A stretch of 64,000 bases of DNA from Arbacia lixula (taxonomy: Eukaryota > Echinodermata > Echinoidea > Arbacioida > Arbaciidae). This document shows positions 35,401 through 54,722 of this stretch, piece by piece. The position numbers were made by a program, and so were the translations under genes. The stretch is taken from NCBI GenBank assembly GCA_963669155.1, contig OZ022580.1, positions 19,553,736-19,617,735 of the forward strand, in the 5' to 3' direction. Each line of letters opens with the position of its first letter. Positions within the stretch are counted from its first letter, which is position 1. The notes beneath the pieces were generated by a model. The model had not been told where the DNA came from and did not search any database. It was given only the letters and a program-made list of their open reading frames with translations.

Positions 35401-38400
35401 GCTTGGATTACAACCTAACTTGGGTCATAGATGCACTGGGGGTACCTTCATGTTATGGTACCGTTGGAGGTCACAGGATAAGGTCAAAGGTCATTTGAGG
35501 TCATACGTTAAAGTTTACCTGCAAGACTCTCTTTTGACAAATAACTTCACATGGGTTGCTTGGATTACAACCTAACTTGGGTCATAGATGCACTGGGGGT
35601 ACCTTCATGTTATGGTGCCGTTGGAGGTCACAGGATAAGGTCAAAGGTCATTTGAGGTCATACGTTAAAGTTTACCTGCAAGACTCTCTTTTGACAAATA
35701 ACTTCACATGGGTTGCTTGGATTACAACCTAACTTGGGTCATAGATGCACTGGGGGTACCTTCATGTTATGGTGCCGTTGGAGGTCACAGGATAAGGTCA
35801 AAGGTCATTTGAGGTCATACGTTAAAGTTTACCTGCAAGACTCTCTTTTGACAAATAACTTCACATAGGTTGCTTGGATTACAACCTAACTTGGGTCATA
35901 GATGCACTGGGGGTACCTTCATGTTATGGTGCCGTTGGAGGTCACAGGATAAGGTCAAAGGTCATTTGAGGTCATACGTTAAAGTTTACTTGCAAGACTC
36001 TCTTATCACACATAACTCATCACATGTTGCTACAATGGCAATCAAACTTGGATGATGGATGCACTGGGGGCACCTGCATGTAATTGTGCTGTAAGAGGTC
36101 ACATGATAGGGTCAAAGGTCATTTGAGGTCATACATTAAAGTTTACTTGCAAGACTCTTGGTGAAGGCTTCCTAACTTGTGCACAGAATTGTGTGAGCAT
36201 GTGTGAGCATTACTGATGTAGATTTAGGCAAACATTACTCATGCACATTTATGCAAATTTATTCAAAGTCACTATTTTGCACCTGATTTTGATGTTGTCT
36301 ACAATTCTTTTGCGTAGCAACGGAGATCGCGATATTTCTGGTTATTTTCGCAAGTGGGCGAGACACAATATTGCTAATGCCTTGTCTTGGATTAGTGGTG
36401 ACAGATAGTGTAGTAAAAATGTTTACATTGCATACTGTCCCAATTTTTGTCTCGCCCACCGGAGGTGAAGGCGAGACTAAGGGATCCAAATGGCGTCCGT
36501 CCGTCGTCCGTCCGTCGTCCGTCCGTCGTCCGTCGTCCGTCCATCGTCCGTCGTCCGTCACAAATGTTAAAGTTTACCTGCAAGACTCTCTTATGATCCA
36601 TAACTTGGCAACTGTTACAGCTATGGCAGCCAAACTTGGTTGATAGAAGCACTAGGGGTATCTTCATGTTATGGTGTTGTCAGAGGTCATGTGATGATGT
36701 CAAAGGTCATTTGAGGTCATATATCAAAGAGTATGTGCAAGACTCTCTTTTTCTATGTTAAAGTTTACCTGCAAGACTCTCTTTTGACAAATAACTTCAC
36801 ATAGGTTGCTTGGATTACAACCTAACTTGGGTCATAGATGAACTGGGGGTACCTTCATGTTATGGTACCGTTGGAGGTCACAGGATAAGGTCAAAGGTCA
36901 TTTGAGGTCATACGTTAAAGTTTACCTGCAAGACTCTCTTTAGACAAATAACTTCACATAGGTTGCTTGGATTACAACCTAACTTGGGTCATAGATGCAC
37001 TGGGGGTACCTTCATGTTATGGTGCTGTTGGAGGTCACAGGATAAGGTCAAAGGTCATTTGAGGTCATACGTTAAAGTTTACCTGCAAGACTCTCTTTTG
37101 ACAAATAACTTCACATGGGTTGCTTGGATTACAACCTAACTTGGGTCATAGATGCACTGGGGATACCTTCATGTTATGCTGCTGTTGGAGGTCACAGGAT
37201 AAGGTCAAAGGTCATTTGAGGTCATACGTTAAAGTTTACCTGCAAGACTCTCTTTTGACAAATAACTTCACATAGGTTGCTTGGATTACAACCTAACTTG
37301 GGTCATAGATGCACTGGGGGTACCTTCATGTTATGGTACCGTTGGAGGTCACAGACAAGTCTTTTGCGTAGCAACGGAGATCGCGATATTTCTGGTTATT
37401 TTCGCAAGTGGGCGAGACACAATATTGCTAATGCCTTGTTTCTCATATGTGCCTTTTGCAACGCAAAATGTTCTATGCACTACAAAATCAATTCATCTGT
37501 GCTAAGACTTGCTCCCCCAAAAATATAATGTCAAATGGCTTTAGGCTCATAATAGTTATAGAGTCTTCTATGATGAACAAATATCTTGAACCTTTTGAAT
37601 CTAGTGATGTTAAGCCAATATGTGGTATACCGGTGTAGAACGAATACAGCCTGCCCTGACATTCTGGGTGTTCTTCTCTCGTGTGCATGCAGGCACCAGG
37701 GTATGGAGACCTAAAGCTGAGCATAGCCGAGATTCCCGACAGCGTGCCTCTGGAGAAACCCTTCCAGCTGACCTGCAGAGTCACAAGCTGCTGGTAAAAC
37801 CCCCTGTTCCACTTTGCCACTTTCACTACGATTTTGATATTTTGTTCAGTTTCAGAGGATTTGGTTGAAAATTGGCCGATCTGGGCCCCGTAACATAAAG
37901 GCTTGCGATCAATTGCAACTTTGAAAGACAAATTCTGATTGGTTACTGGTCAGTCTTTTGAACAAAAAGCGCATGCAACAATGGTGTTGATTGGCCATTG
38001 CCATTTTGTGATTGATCGCAAACCTTTATGTTACAGGGCCCTGGACCAAGTGTGTTAAGGCCCTGTTTCACTACAGCGATTCTGATTCAGATCTATTCCA
38101 CACTATCAAATGGGCAGATTGCGGCGTAAGTGAAGATATTGTCTTTTGATTGGTGTAAAGCGGGGTAGAGCGGCCCAGCAGCTGGATCACAGCAGTGTCC
38201 TGGTTTACATCCCATCCTGATGCTTCTCTTACAAAGCTGAGAAAGACCTTTTTTCAATCCTTCCCAAGCTCCTTTCTAAATTCATTCCTATTTTTCCTCC
38301 TCTTGCGATGTAAGAAACCTAAAAAAATATTGAAAATTATGCAAATTGAATTTATACAAATTTGATATTCCAGTTTCATTATGGGCATTTGATAAGATTT

Positions 38401-41400
38401 AGGAAAATATTCAAGAAAAATATGTTATTACTAACACACAAAGGCGTTTATCACCCGGCTGCATAAAGTCACACAGCAATTGTGGAAATTTTGTTTTGTC
38501 TGGACTGGTTCTTGGCATGTCTTAGAAAGAGGGTTTGAAGAGTTTATTTCCAAAAGGAGCTAAATTCACTTTGACAATTTCAGAGAAAAATTTGTTTCTT
38601 AATCTGACTTAGTACAAACGCCTATGGAAACTGAACTGAGAACTATGGAAGTTGATTTTGCTTGTTGAAATGGTCTAAAATTCTTACTCCAACAAATGCA
38701 CAGATGTTTTTCACTGTGAAGAAAGGAATAAGTCAATTTTTCAGAAAAATGGATTTAGCCACGTTTGGAAATAAGCTCTCCATTTGTAGTCTTAGGCTGA
38801 CATCAGTTGTCTTCTCTCTTTTTGATAGTGAAAGGACCATGGACCTAAAGTTAGTCCTGAACAACACAACGGGCCTCGTCTGGCTTGGGATCTCGGGCAA
38901 GCAGCTTGGTAAACTTGGTCCCAATGCCAGTATGGACATCAAACTTGAACTCATACCCACCATTCCAGGATTACAAGTGAGTGTTATGGTCTGGGCATTT
39001 TCAGTAAAAAATGTTTAACCCTTAACATGCCACAATGGATTATTTCACCATCAATGCACACAAATTCCATAGAACAGCATTTTATTTGGCACACAATTAG
39101 AGTTAATGGATGGCAGCGGTCAAGATTATGTTACTCTGCTGGGACCATGGGGCCAATTCTTCTTTTAATTTCAGGATTATATGAAGGTATCGTTACAAAA
39201 ATATGTGATTGTTAATATCAAACAGAACCCTCAATGTTTACAACCACTATCCCTAATACCTTTAACTGTACCCTCCAAGCTAATCTCCCTTGAAATAAAT
39301 AAATCATTTCATTTAAGTAATCATTTTACTGAAAGAGTTGAACAATAGACCGTTTTCGTAATGTACGCAAAATGACGTCATTCATAGTTACTGTTGCTAC
39401 CTCGGTCAAGCTTAGCGATCCTCGGCATCTTGTCCGCATATCGTTGCGTGCAAATCTAGCGGGTGTCCCGATGTTCTCGTTTTATTTTCAGTCTTATTTT
39501 ACCTGAACGAGCGGTTTTTTTTATGAGAGGGAATTCTGTGATGTCGTCGACATCGACAGGAACTCTTGACGGCATGACTGTCAAGCAGATCCAGGATATT
39601 TTTGAAGCATAAGGGTGTTTCTACCACCGGGTATTCGAAGTGTCGGCTTTTTCAGCTAGCGAAAGCAGTATAGCAGCGTGGACACCAGTGTTGTAGTTCT
39701 CGAGACTGGTCTTGGTCTCGAGACCAGTCTCGAGATCAGGATTTTTGTTCTTGGTCTTGATCTCGGTCTCGAACCCTCTGGTCTTGGTCTTGTTCTTGGT
39801 CTTGAGCCTTTCTGGTCTCGGATTTTACGTCGAGACCAGCCCGAGACCAGCTACTCAAATTACGATATTACGCATAAATCATATTGATAATGCATGTCGG
39901 AGAAAGGAGATACGATACATCACTCTCCTTGGTCGATCGGAGCGCATACAATTTGGAGTTACAATCATCCCTACTATACTGTGCAAGCCTGCCGCCGACC
40001 CGGCCCGGCCCCTGCCCGATCACTGCATAGCACGGGAAGCGTGAGATGCAGATTAGCGAGCATGCAATATGTGCCAACATCACACATGCAAAGCGCATCA
40101 CACTGGGTGATACATGCGTCTTTATGCCAGCCAAGAGGTCAGTGTTGCGAGTTGGATCGATGGTGTGTAGATGTAGTCATGTAAAACTCTCCAAGCCAGC
40201 TCTCAAGCTGTGCCATGCTGCAAGCGTGATTGCATACAATACACGTGTGAGACTGAAAGAGTATGAGAGTCCCCCCTCCCGGCCGAGATAGAGTATTGTT
40301 TATGTTTTTGGCACGAAGCTCGCTAGTGCGAATAGCGTAAGGAAAAAATTACTAGAGGAGCCAACACTATGTCTTAATTACGCCAAATGAAAAGACGACA
40401 TGGAGCTGCAAAAATTACTAAATTATGTTGAAATAATTCCAAAATGTGTGCCGCTGGGACGACTAAAAAGTTTTACAAGTTTTACCATACAAAAAACAAA
40501 ACAATAATCATGCTAAAATTTAATTGTATACTAAATCATGGCAGTGTCTTCACTTGTTTCTACCGGAAGAAGAAAAAATCATGCTAAATTAAAGTACTGA
40601 TACTGATAGATAGCCGTCTTCAGTTGTACAGACAAAAATCAAAGTAAGTTTTTGAATAGTTCTTCTCTATTCAGTAATTATTTTAACAAAATAGGAATTG
40701 CACAATTTTGTATGAAAAATTGCTAAAACCAATAGAGAATGCCCTCGAGTTGTCACAGGTCTTTTTGAATGATGACAGGGTTTTTACATTGTATTAGTGT
40801 ATAGTTGTATACATCTCGAAAATGGTGGAGTTAAATTATTCATTTATATCATAATGGTGCAGGTTTTGGTTACTAAGATAAAGTTTGACCAATACTCAAT
40901 TTGCCTGACCTATATATAAGTAACGTGTATGTGTTTGTAGAGAAAAACGAATGTTTTCCGAATCTGTTTCGGAAAACAATCATCATTCTTGAAATGAAGT
41001 TGTGTTTATTTTGTATGCCTTTCGTCTTTGGCATTATTAAAAAAAACTTCACAGTATTTGATACGTTTGTCAGGAGCTTAGGCAAATATGTTCATGCAGA
41101 AATAAATAAGTATATAAGAAGAATATATAAGTAACTCAAGTCATGTGTATGTGTTTATAGAGAAAAACGAATGACGAATATATTTCGGAAAACAATCATC
41201 ATTCTTGAAATGAAGTTGTGTTTATTTTGTATGCCTTGTGTCTTTGGCATTATTATAAAAAACTTCACAGTATTTGATGTTTTTTCAGGAGGTCAGGCAA
41301 ATATGTTCATGCAGAAATAAATAAGTATATAAGAAGAATATATAAGTATTAAGTAACTCAAGTCATGTGTATGTGTTTATAGAGAAAAACGAATGACTTG

Positions 41401-43514
41401 AATATATTTCGGAAAACAATCATCAATCTTGAAAGAAGTTGTGTTCATTTTGTATGCCTTGTGCCTTTGTCATTATTAAAAAAAAAATCACAGTATTTGA
41501 TATGTTTTTCAGTAACTCAGGCAAATATGTTCATGCAGAAATAAAGAAGTATTTTTCCCCATCATACATATTATCACGATCCTGGATCCTTTGTGCAGGT
41601 TGTTGCTAAACTACTAGCTACTGACTTGTATTGTGCATTTAACTTTGAGCATGCCTGTGAAGTGATTGAAAAAGCACATTGAAAGTATAACTTTTTTAAA
41701 ACAATTTTTTCATTTAATTCAGCCATATAGAAGAATATTACAGACTGCTCATGTTGTGCAAGTTGTGCAAGTATTAGACAGTTTATACTCAAAACCATAG
41801 TCCACAAATAACGCGTGTTTCCTCAAAACTAGTAGAAATTTAAATACTGGTGAGTGGTCTTGGTCTTGGTCTTGATCTCGTAATTTGGTGTTCTTGGTCT
41901 CGGACCTCTGTTCTTGATCTTGAACCAATTTTTTGGTTCTTGATCTTGGTCTCGGGGTGTTTGGTCTTGGTCTTGATCTTGGTCTCGGATGGTCTGGTCT
42001 TGACTACAACACTGGTGGACACACTTGCCTCGCACCCGGACCTCGCCGGCCCGTCCCACAGCGTGGAGCTTACGCTACGTGAAAATGCAAATTATAATCC
42101 TCTAAAAAAATGAATGCAAACGTATGGGAAGGAATAGTTTCACATACTTACATACATCGTTCACTCACAATAATGTATACTGTATGAAGTTGCAGTTACA
42201 CGATGGGGTATGTCACTATGTGTTCATCAAACTAAAAAATTGTTCGGTAGCTTTCTGTCGTTTGGGAAGCGGGTCGATGGCTACTAGCTCTCTCTCGGGG
42301 AGCTGGCCGCACGGCTTTCGCTGTCTTACTTGTTTCGCGCTGAGAGACTGCGGTGCGGCGCGGCAGGTGATTTGGGTGATCTGTTGTCGCAGCCGGCTAT
42401 TCTCGTAAAAAAAAAAAAATACTTGGAGCAAATGTAGCTGTCTTTCCTGATTTTGCCTGTTGTCAAGTCTTTTCTTCCACATGCCTTGATCCAGAGATGG
42501 CACTTGTCGAGTTTTTTTTTTTTTTTTTTTCGTTTGTTTGTTTCGGGAATGGAAGAAATCTTCACCTTGCCGTGCCGTGGCAGCAGTGGTTCACCGAGAT
42601 TATCGCCGATTATTGCCGAACTTTCTTCTGAAAAAAATAACTTTCACCTGAGAAACTGAACTCCTGACAATCTTGCAAATTGTTATTTGCCAGCTGTGTA
42701 AATCTGATCTATGTATTGTCCACAACGAGGTCTTAATTAGAAAAAAACGTGAATCGAATGCATTGTACCCGCGACCCATTATGGGCGGTAGTTCATAGTC
42801 ACGGCAGCGTATGCGGCTAGTTAGCTCGCCGCAGCAGTATCGGGGCTAGGGCCGAAACGGGCGGTAATGGAGACGGAGAAATCACTTTTTTGGACGAATT
42901 CAACGGCAAAGAAGTTTTCTAGGGTTAGAGTTAGGGTCAGAGTTAGGTTTTGAATTAGGTTTAGGGTTAGGGTTAGGTTCAGGGTTAGGTTTAGGGTTCA
43001 AATTTATGAAATAAGTGCCAAAGTATGGATACACTTATGAGCTAGCGCCGCATTGTGTACTTCGTATGCGTGCGGTACGGTACGGTGCAGACGACGGGCA
43101 GCGTTTGTTTGTCCGAGGTTGCGGCCGTGTGCAAAATTAAAGGTCTCGTGCATACATTACGAAAACGGTCTATTGAATGTTGAATGTTGAAATCTGTTTT
43201 TTTTTTTATGATTTGTAGATGTTGTGAACCAAGGTACAGATTGATCCGTTTTTTTCTAAAACATGTGCAATTCTATTGAGAGAGCCATTGACTTGAAGCT
43301 ATGAAGAGAAACCAGCCTTTTGTTGCAAAAATTACATATTTGTTCCCAATTATATAGCAAAATCAGATGTTTTCACAGTCTTTGTTTGCCTTTTTTTTTA
43401 CCCTTCATCCAGAGCGTTTCTGGCATGCGACTCATTGATCTGTACATGAAGAGGACCTATGAACACGATGACATCGCACAGGTCTTTGTCTACACAGCCC
43501 AAGAGGCTCCTTGA
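23396..43514 (+). CDS. TRAPPC13: TRAPPC13: trafficking protein particle complex subunit 13 (whole gene, 12 exons)
   Basis: Twelve exons in consistent phase give 412 codons plus stop (human about 417 aa from memory). Conserved blocks in order: VMRLTKP (15-21), [11 protein letters not shown] (61-71), [14 protein letters not shown] (75-88), [15 protein letters not shown] (99-113), [12 protein letters not shown] (131-142), [15 protein letters not shown] (169-183), [14 protein letters not shown] (238-251), [10 protein letters not shown] (269-278), [11 protein letters not shown] (286-296), [12 protein letters not shown] (348-359) and [12 protein letters not shown] (391-402). These mark the DUF974/TRAPPC13 family, a subunit of the metazoan TRAPPIII complex, which acts as a Rab exchange factor in ER-Golgi transport and autophagy. 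Function is by homology. No signal peptide or membrane segment is seen. Introns 7, 9 and 11 carry most of the mobile DNA. A possible alternative microexon is at 30925. Confidence 0.97.
24156..24230 (+). CDS. TRAPPC13: TRAPPC13 exon 2
   Basis: Residues 15-39, [19 protein letters not shown] then RDLPGN. Acceptor TTTCCAG, donor GTAAGA. Confidence 0.95.
24753..24849 (+). CDS. TRAPPC13: TRAPPC13 exon 3
   Basis: Residues 40-71, ending [14 protein letters not shown]-rich tract at 24650-24740 acts as an over-long polypyrimidine tract before the acceptor. Donor GTGAGT, exit phase 2. Confidence 0.94.
25330..25399 (+). CDS. TRAPPC13: TRAPPC13 exon 4
   Basis: Residues 72-95, [20 protein letters not shown] then HLSQ. 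Acceptor TTTGCAG, donor GTAGAG, exit phase 0. Confidence 0.95.
25588..25809. mobile_element. Palindromic MITE copy 1, TA target duplication, TRAPPC13 intron 4
   Basis: 222-bp near-perfect palindrome with ends CACTCCAGCTCAAAAGAATT and its inverse, flanked by TA at 25586-25587 and 25810-25811. A second copy is at 59059-59278. TA flanks fit a Tc1/mariner-derived MITE. Confidence 0.88.
26601..26746 (+). CDS. TRAPPC13: TRAPPC13 exon 5
   Basis: Residues 96-143, starting [18 protein letters not shown] and ending KELGTH plus two bases of Ile. The middle ([14 protein letters not shown]) is a variable loop. Donor GTGGGT, exit phase 2. Confidence 0.95.
26928..27000 (+). CDS. TRAPPC13: TRAPPC13 exon 6
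   Basis: Completes Ile144 and encodes [20 protein letters not shown] then YKFQ, residues 144-168. Acceptor CCTCAG, donor GTATTG. Confidence 0.95.
27312..27356 (+). CDS. TRAPPC13: TRAPPC13 exon 7
   Basis: 45-nt exon, residues 169-183, [15 protein letters not shown], phase 0 at both ends. Donor GTAAGT. The following 6.6-kb intron is the longest in the gene. Confidence 0.95.
27541..27562. repeat. Poly-G run
   Basis: An uninterrupted G tract of about 22 bases in TRAPPC13 intron 7. It is capable of forming a quadruplex and is also a common assembly-error site. Confidence 0.9.
27845..27972. mobile_element. Degenerate palindromic MITE related to 10564-10678
   Basis: Ends ACAGTTGAGTCTGAGATCAG and CTGATCACTGGCTCTACTG are imperfect inverses. 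The core repeats GATTGCAATC words also found in the element at 10564. Confidence 0.5.
28339..28745. repeat. Tandem repeat, about 165-bp unit, 2.4 copies
   Basis: GGTTACCAGGAAACAAA recurs at about 28342 and 28509, with a partial third copy from about 28672. AGTATTGCTTGTCT and GTACTCTCTGAGAATGAGAG recur with the same spacing. In TRAPPC13 intron 7. Confidence 0.88.
30925..30933 (+). CDS. TRAPPC13: Candidate 9-nt microexon of TRAPPC13
   Basis: GATTATGTT (Asp-Tyr-Val) lies between a strong polypyrimidine tract ending in CCAG and a consensus GTAAGT donor. It is in phase 0, exactly compatible with exons 7 and 8, and would insert three residues between NAE and SDEV. From memory the human protein has about six residues here (between NAE and TDEV) that direct 7-to-8 joining lacks. 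Speculative without transcripts. Confidence 0.4.
33240..33900. repeat. Degenerate GGTCTTTATAGACAG-type repeat cluster
   Basis: Words such as TGGTCTTTATGGACAGGTG (33250), CTGTATAGACAGGTGGTCTT (33390) and GTGGTCTTTATAGACAAG (33866), interspersed with TTTCACTGT, mark a dispersed tandem family. It is split by the palindromic insertion at 33512-33807. Confidence 0.65.
33512..33807. mobile_element. Palindromic insertion, about 296 bp
   Basis: ACCAAGCTGTT at 33512 and AACAGCTTGGT ending at 33807 are perfect inverses. The arms continue as imperfect inverses, for example GACTTTATGCATGACTGGTG against CACCAGTCATAAAGTC. The target duplication is unclear. Confidence 0.7.
33942..34078 (+). CDS. TRAPPC13: TRAPPC13 exon 8
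   Basis: Residues 184-228, [20 protein letters not shown] then EKVSLEP, exit phase 2. Acceptor TTTCAG, donor GTAAGC. Confidence 0.95.
34595..34796 (+). CDS. TRAPPC13: TRAPPC13 exon 9
   Basis: Residues 229-296, including [40 protein letters not shown] and SQLQRM. The acceptor TTTGAAG has a poor adjacent pyrimidine tract, but frame and homology require it. Donor GTCAGT. Confidence 0.94.
35023..36385. mobile_element. TGTCTCGCCCAC element copy 1, with DR1/DR4-bearing tandem repeats
   Basis: Starts TTTTTGTCTCGCCCACCGG and ends GTGGGCGAGACACAATATTG followed by GCTAATGCCTTGT; the outer 12 bp form an inverted pair. After a GTCC/CGTC microsatellite (about 35067-35153) come units of about 158 bp with GGTTGCTTGGATTACAACCT and AGGTCA clusters. 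Four units hold AGGTCAAAGGTCA followed by TTTGAGGTCA. No protein coding seen. No target duplication found. In TRAPPC13 intron 9. Confidence 0.85.
36444..37439. mobile_element. TGTCTCGCCCAC element copy 2
   Basis: Same ends and orientation as copy 1, only about 58 bp downstream, with fewer internal units: three perfect AGGTCAAAGGTCA sites at about 36888, 37053 and 37202. The tail of the last unit joins the right end abruptly at about 37356, so it is internally deleted compared with copy 1. Confidence 0.85.
37693..37793 (+). CDS. TRAPPC13: TRAPPC13 exon 10
   Basis: Residues 297-329, [20 protein letters not shown] then [13 protein letters not shown], exit phase 2. Acceptor ATGCAG, donor GTAAAA. 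Confidence 0.95.
37884..38040. mobile_element. Harbinger-like MITE, 157 bp, CTG-flanked, TRAPPC13 intron 10
   Basis: Ends GGCCCCGTAACATAAAGG and CCTTTATGTTACAGGGCC are nearly perfect inverses. CTG flanks both sides (37881-37883 and 38041-38043). The 3-bp duplication and GGCC ends match the elements at 12391 and 18524. Confidence 0.75.
38829..38976 (+). CDS. TRAPPC13: TRAPPC13 exon 11
   Basis: Residues 330-379, [19 protein letters not shown] then [10 protein letters not shown]. Acceptor GATAG, donor GTGAGT, exit phase 0. Confidence 0.95.
39686..42014. mobile_element. hAT-family non-autonomous element with 8-bp target duplication
   Basis: Ends CAGTGTTGTAGT and ACTACAACACTG, flanked by a perfect GTGGACAC at 39678-39685 and 42015-42022. 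Ends of the form CAGTG and 8-bp duplications define hAT elements. Subterminal blocks (39700-39850 and 41850-42005) are arrays of GGTCTTGGTCTTGATCTCG-like words. The core is a 220-bp tandem repeat x3. No transposase frame is seen in 2.3 kb. Confidence 0.9.
40905..41565. repeat. 220-bp tandem repeat x3 inside the hAT element
   Basis: GTGTATGTGTTTGTAGAGAA at 40926 recurs near 41145 and 41365. Each unit contains TTCGGAAAACAATCATC and ATGTTCATGCAGAAATAA. Confidence 0.93.
42918..43000. repeat. Interstitial telomere-like TTAGGG repeats
   Basis: Degenerate run of TTAGGG, TTAGAG, TTAGGTT and CAGGGTTAGG words within the outer inverted-repeat element. Confidence 0.8.
43413..43514 (+). CDS. TRAPPC13: TRAPPC13 exon 12 (stop)
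   Basis: Residues 380-412, [20 protein letters not shown] then [16 protein letters not shown] at 43512-43514. Acceptor CATCCAG. Confidence 0.96.
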   Translation, partial: SVSGMRLIDLYMKRTYEHDDIAQVFVYTAQEAP

Positions 43515-43999
43515 AGTAGCAACACCAGTTATCACAAATGAATGACTTTCATTATCGAAGAGGTCAGGGGGCCACCCCACCCCCCCCCCTCTCAATTTTA
43601 TTATCGCCCATATGATGTAGCTTCTGGAGGAGCTTAATGCGGTAGTAGGGATATGATGACATCGCATAGGTCTTTGTTTACACAGACAAACAGGATCCTT
43701 TGCACAACCATGGGCAGATTACCTGCATTATTGGGAAGCTATAGTGCCCCCCGCCACCGCCCTTCCCCCAGATCATAGGGCAGATTGGGGAGCTCCCTCA
43801 CCCTTTAATTCATGTTAACTTTTGTGAATGGAAAAAAACCTTTCTCTCCAAATCAAAATTATTGGGATAGACCCCACCCTCTCGAGGGTGAAACCAATTA
43901 ATATACAAATATTATTTGATATAATCTCAGAAGAAAGCTGAAGAGATATGATGGATGATTGGGTGACTGCAGAACCAAAAAGCTCAACTAAGTGAATTG

Positions 44000-44178
44000 G
44001 TTAACTCCTTCTCAGCCAGACTCCATACTAACCTATAGGAAAGATGTGCATTATCAATGCAAAAGTGCCTCAATGGCGCATAAAGAGTTAACTCCTCCTC
44101 TGCCAGACTCCATACTGACCTATGGGAACGGTGTGTATTACCAGTGCAAACATGCCTCAATTGCTCTTAAAGAGTTAC
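44000..44178. repeat. About 85-bp dispersed repeat, two tandem copies
   Basis: GTTAACTCCTTCTCAGCCAG and GTTAACTCCTCCTCTGCCAG each start a unit containing CCATACT.ACCTAT.GGAA and a TGCCTCAAT..AAAGAGTTA tail. A third copy is at about 60464-60552. Confidence 0.8.
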
Positions 44179-44315
44179 AATGGATGTATGGTGTTTGAGA
44201 TTAATCTTATCAGAATGGTTTTACCCATTATGGACTCATGGATGTTATGATGCTATTATTCTTGTTTTTATTTTCCAGTTCTTGTGAGAAATATTACTTG
44301 AGTAGTACTACTTTA

Positions 44316-44321
44316 AATAAA
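44316..44321 (+). terminator. Possible TRAPPC13 polyadenylation signal
   Basis: AATAAA about 800 bp beyond the TRAPPC13 stop. It is the first clear hexamer I see downstream; use is unproven. Confidence 0.4.
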
Positions 44322-45925
44322 ACCTAAAATCTGAGTTGTTGTTTGGGTTTGTGAAAAAATTAAATATTAGAATATAACCATGATATATTCAAATTTAAGA
44401 TGGGCTTTTTAAGAAAGCATTAACAAGTAACAGCAAGTCATAGTACCAGATGCCTTCACAGAAGATTTGGTCTTATTACTGACAAATATCTTCTATCTTT
44501 AGTTGATATTGATGATAAAGCATTATCATTGGATTTGCAAACATGATACCAGCAGAGCACAATTACATTCCATATCAAATGTAGACTTTACGTTTTGCCC
44601 ATTAATGAAAGTTTGTTAAGGTAATTTTCAACTCAATCTCTAGTAGTTGAGTATATAAACACATTTCATATAAACCATGTTATTGTGGATTGCAATTATA
44701 CCAATGAGGTATATGTACAAAATACAAGCAAAGTGTATATTGTGCATTCAAAATTCAATGAAGATGTAAAAGATATTTTCTTAAGTGAAGTTAGATATTT
44801 TGCTTTCCATCGTGAATTAAATGTAAATTCCTTCTTCTGCTTTTAACCTGTATTGGTCATGCCTACTGCATAACAGAAATGCCATTCGCTGTACTTGATA
44901 GATGAATGTTTGTATCACATGTAAGGTTGCATATATGTTTATGTATTTACGTTATATGAGATTGCAATATGTGTATTTATTGCCTATAAAGAAATGAAGA
45001 GACAAAGAAGTCGATACCTGTTGTTATTATTGTCAGTTTAAAATGGTGTGTATAGTGAAAATTGTTTTGTTCTGTGAACTAGAACAATATTAATGTGTAT
45101 TCATATGAGCAGTGAGTTTGCATGGAAGAAAAAGGCATTGCAAGAAGGCAATGAAATGACAGAAGATGGATATGAGAGATATAAGTGAGATGGATGGAAA
45201 CCAAGAGATATGGAATATGGAGAGGACTGCAGAGTGAGGGGTGAAGTGGATCGTGGAAGAGAGAGAGGGATGGGAGGAGAGCTAGGGTGGGGGAGGTGGG
45301 TGGGGATAGAGGGAATGAGAGTAGGCCCCTAAGCCCTTTAAGAGGGTGTGTCCTATCAAAATATAGAATGTAACTTATGTGAGGGATAAAGGATATACCG
45401 TATTGCCAATTAAAGTAGAGAGATACCGGTAACTCAATACAGATCATTAATAATACATCAATATAGGCTTATCAAATAATTAAAAAATAAAATAATTGTA
45501 TGGTAGGTCCTATTGGTATGATAATTTTGGTTGACCCCTGCAACCCCTATCATATATCCTGTCTCATCAGAAAAAGGAGATGCCAATTTATGACTCATAC
45601 GGGGTTAATTGATTACAGCCAGAAAACAAGTCTAGTCCTACACTATTAAGGTGTATCCTTGCGTCTAGATACACGTCACAGCTACCAACGTGGAGCTGCT
45701 GAAAGGCCCGGCGGCCCCTGGAGGTGATTCCTCAAGTATTTTGGGAAAATGACGCAATGACAGGCCTATTGGAGGAATGGATGCGCTATAGTCTCTCATG
45801 CCTATGGAATTTGAATACAGTACACATTGCAGGGCCATCATCATATGCGCAAACGCGTATTCGGGTTGTACGGTATCGTATGTATACGAGATCGAAAGAG
45901 AACTTGTTAAAAAATCATACTTAAA
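44322..45925. other. Spacer between TRAPPC13 and LRRC40
   Basis: No gene or complete mobile element recognised. It must contain the LRRC40 promoter and any 5' UTR, but no core promoter motif is clear. Minus-strand frames around 45079-45447 are low-complexity Ser/Pro/Leu. Confidence 0.5.

Positions 45926-54722
<8,797 letters not shown>

Larger units (their letters stand above)
39343..43175. mobile_element. Outer inverted-repeat element hosting a nested hAT, TRAPPC13 intron 11
   Basis: Perfect 23-bp inverted ends: 39343-39365 (CAATAGACCGTTTTCG..) and 43153-43175. Without the nested hAT it is about 1.5 kb. It carries a TTAGGG-like block at 42918-43000 and no recognised transposase. Direct flanks are ambiguous: a TA inside the repeat could be the duplication. 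Confidence 0.75.

Noticed and set aside
35009-36667. Arg/Pro/Ser/Val-rich frames at the starts of the TGTCTCGCCCAC elements
   Set aside because: They are products of the GTCC/CGTC microsatellite and recur in each copy.
45079-45447. 122-codon minus-strand frame
   Set aside because: Ser/Pro/Leu/His low-complexity translation with no family similarity and no splice structure.
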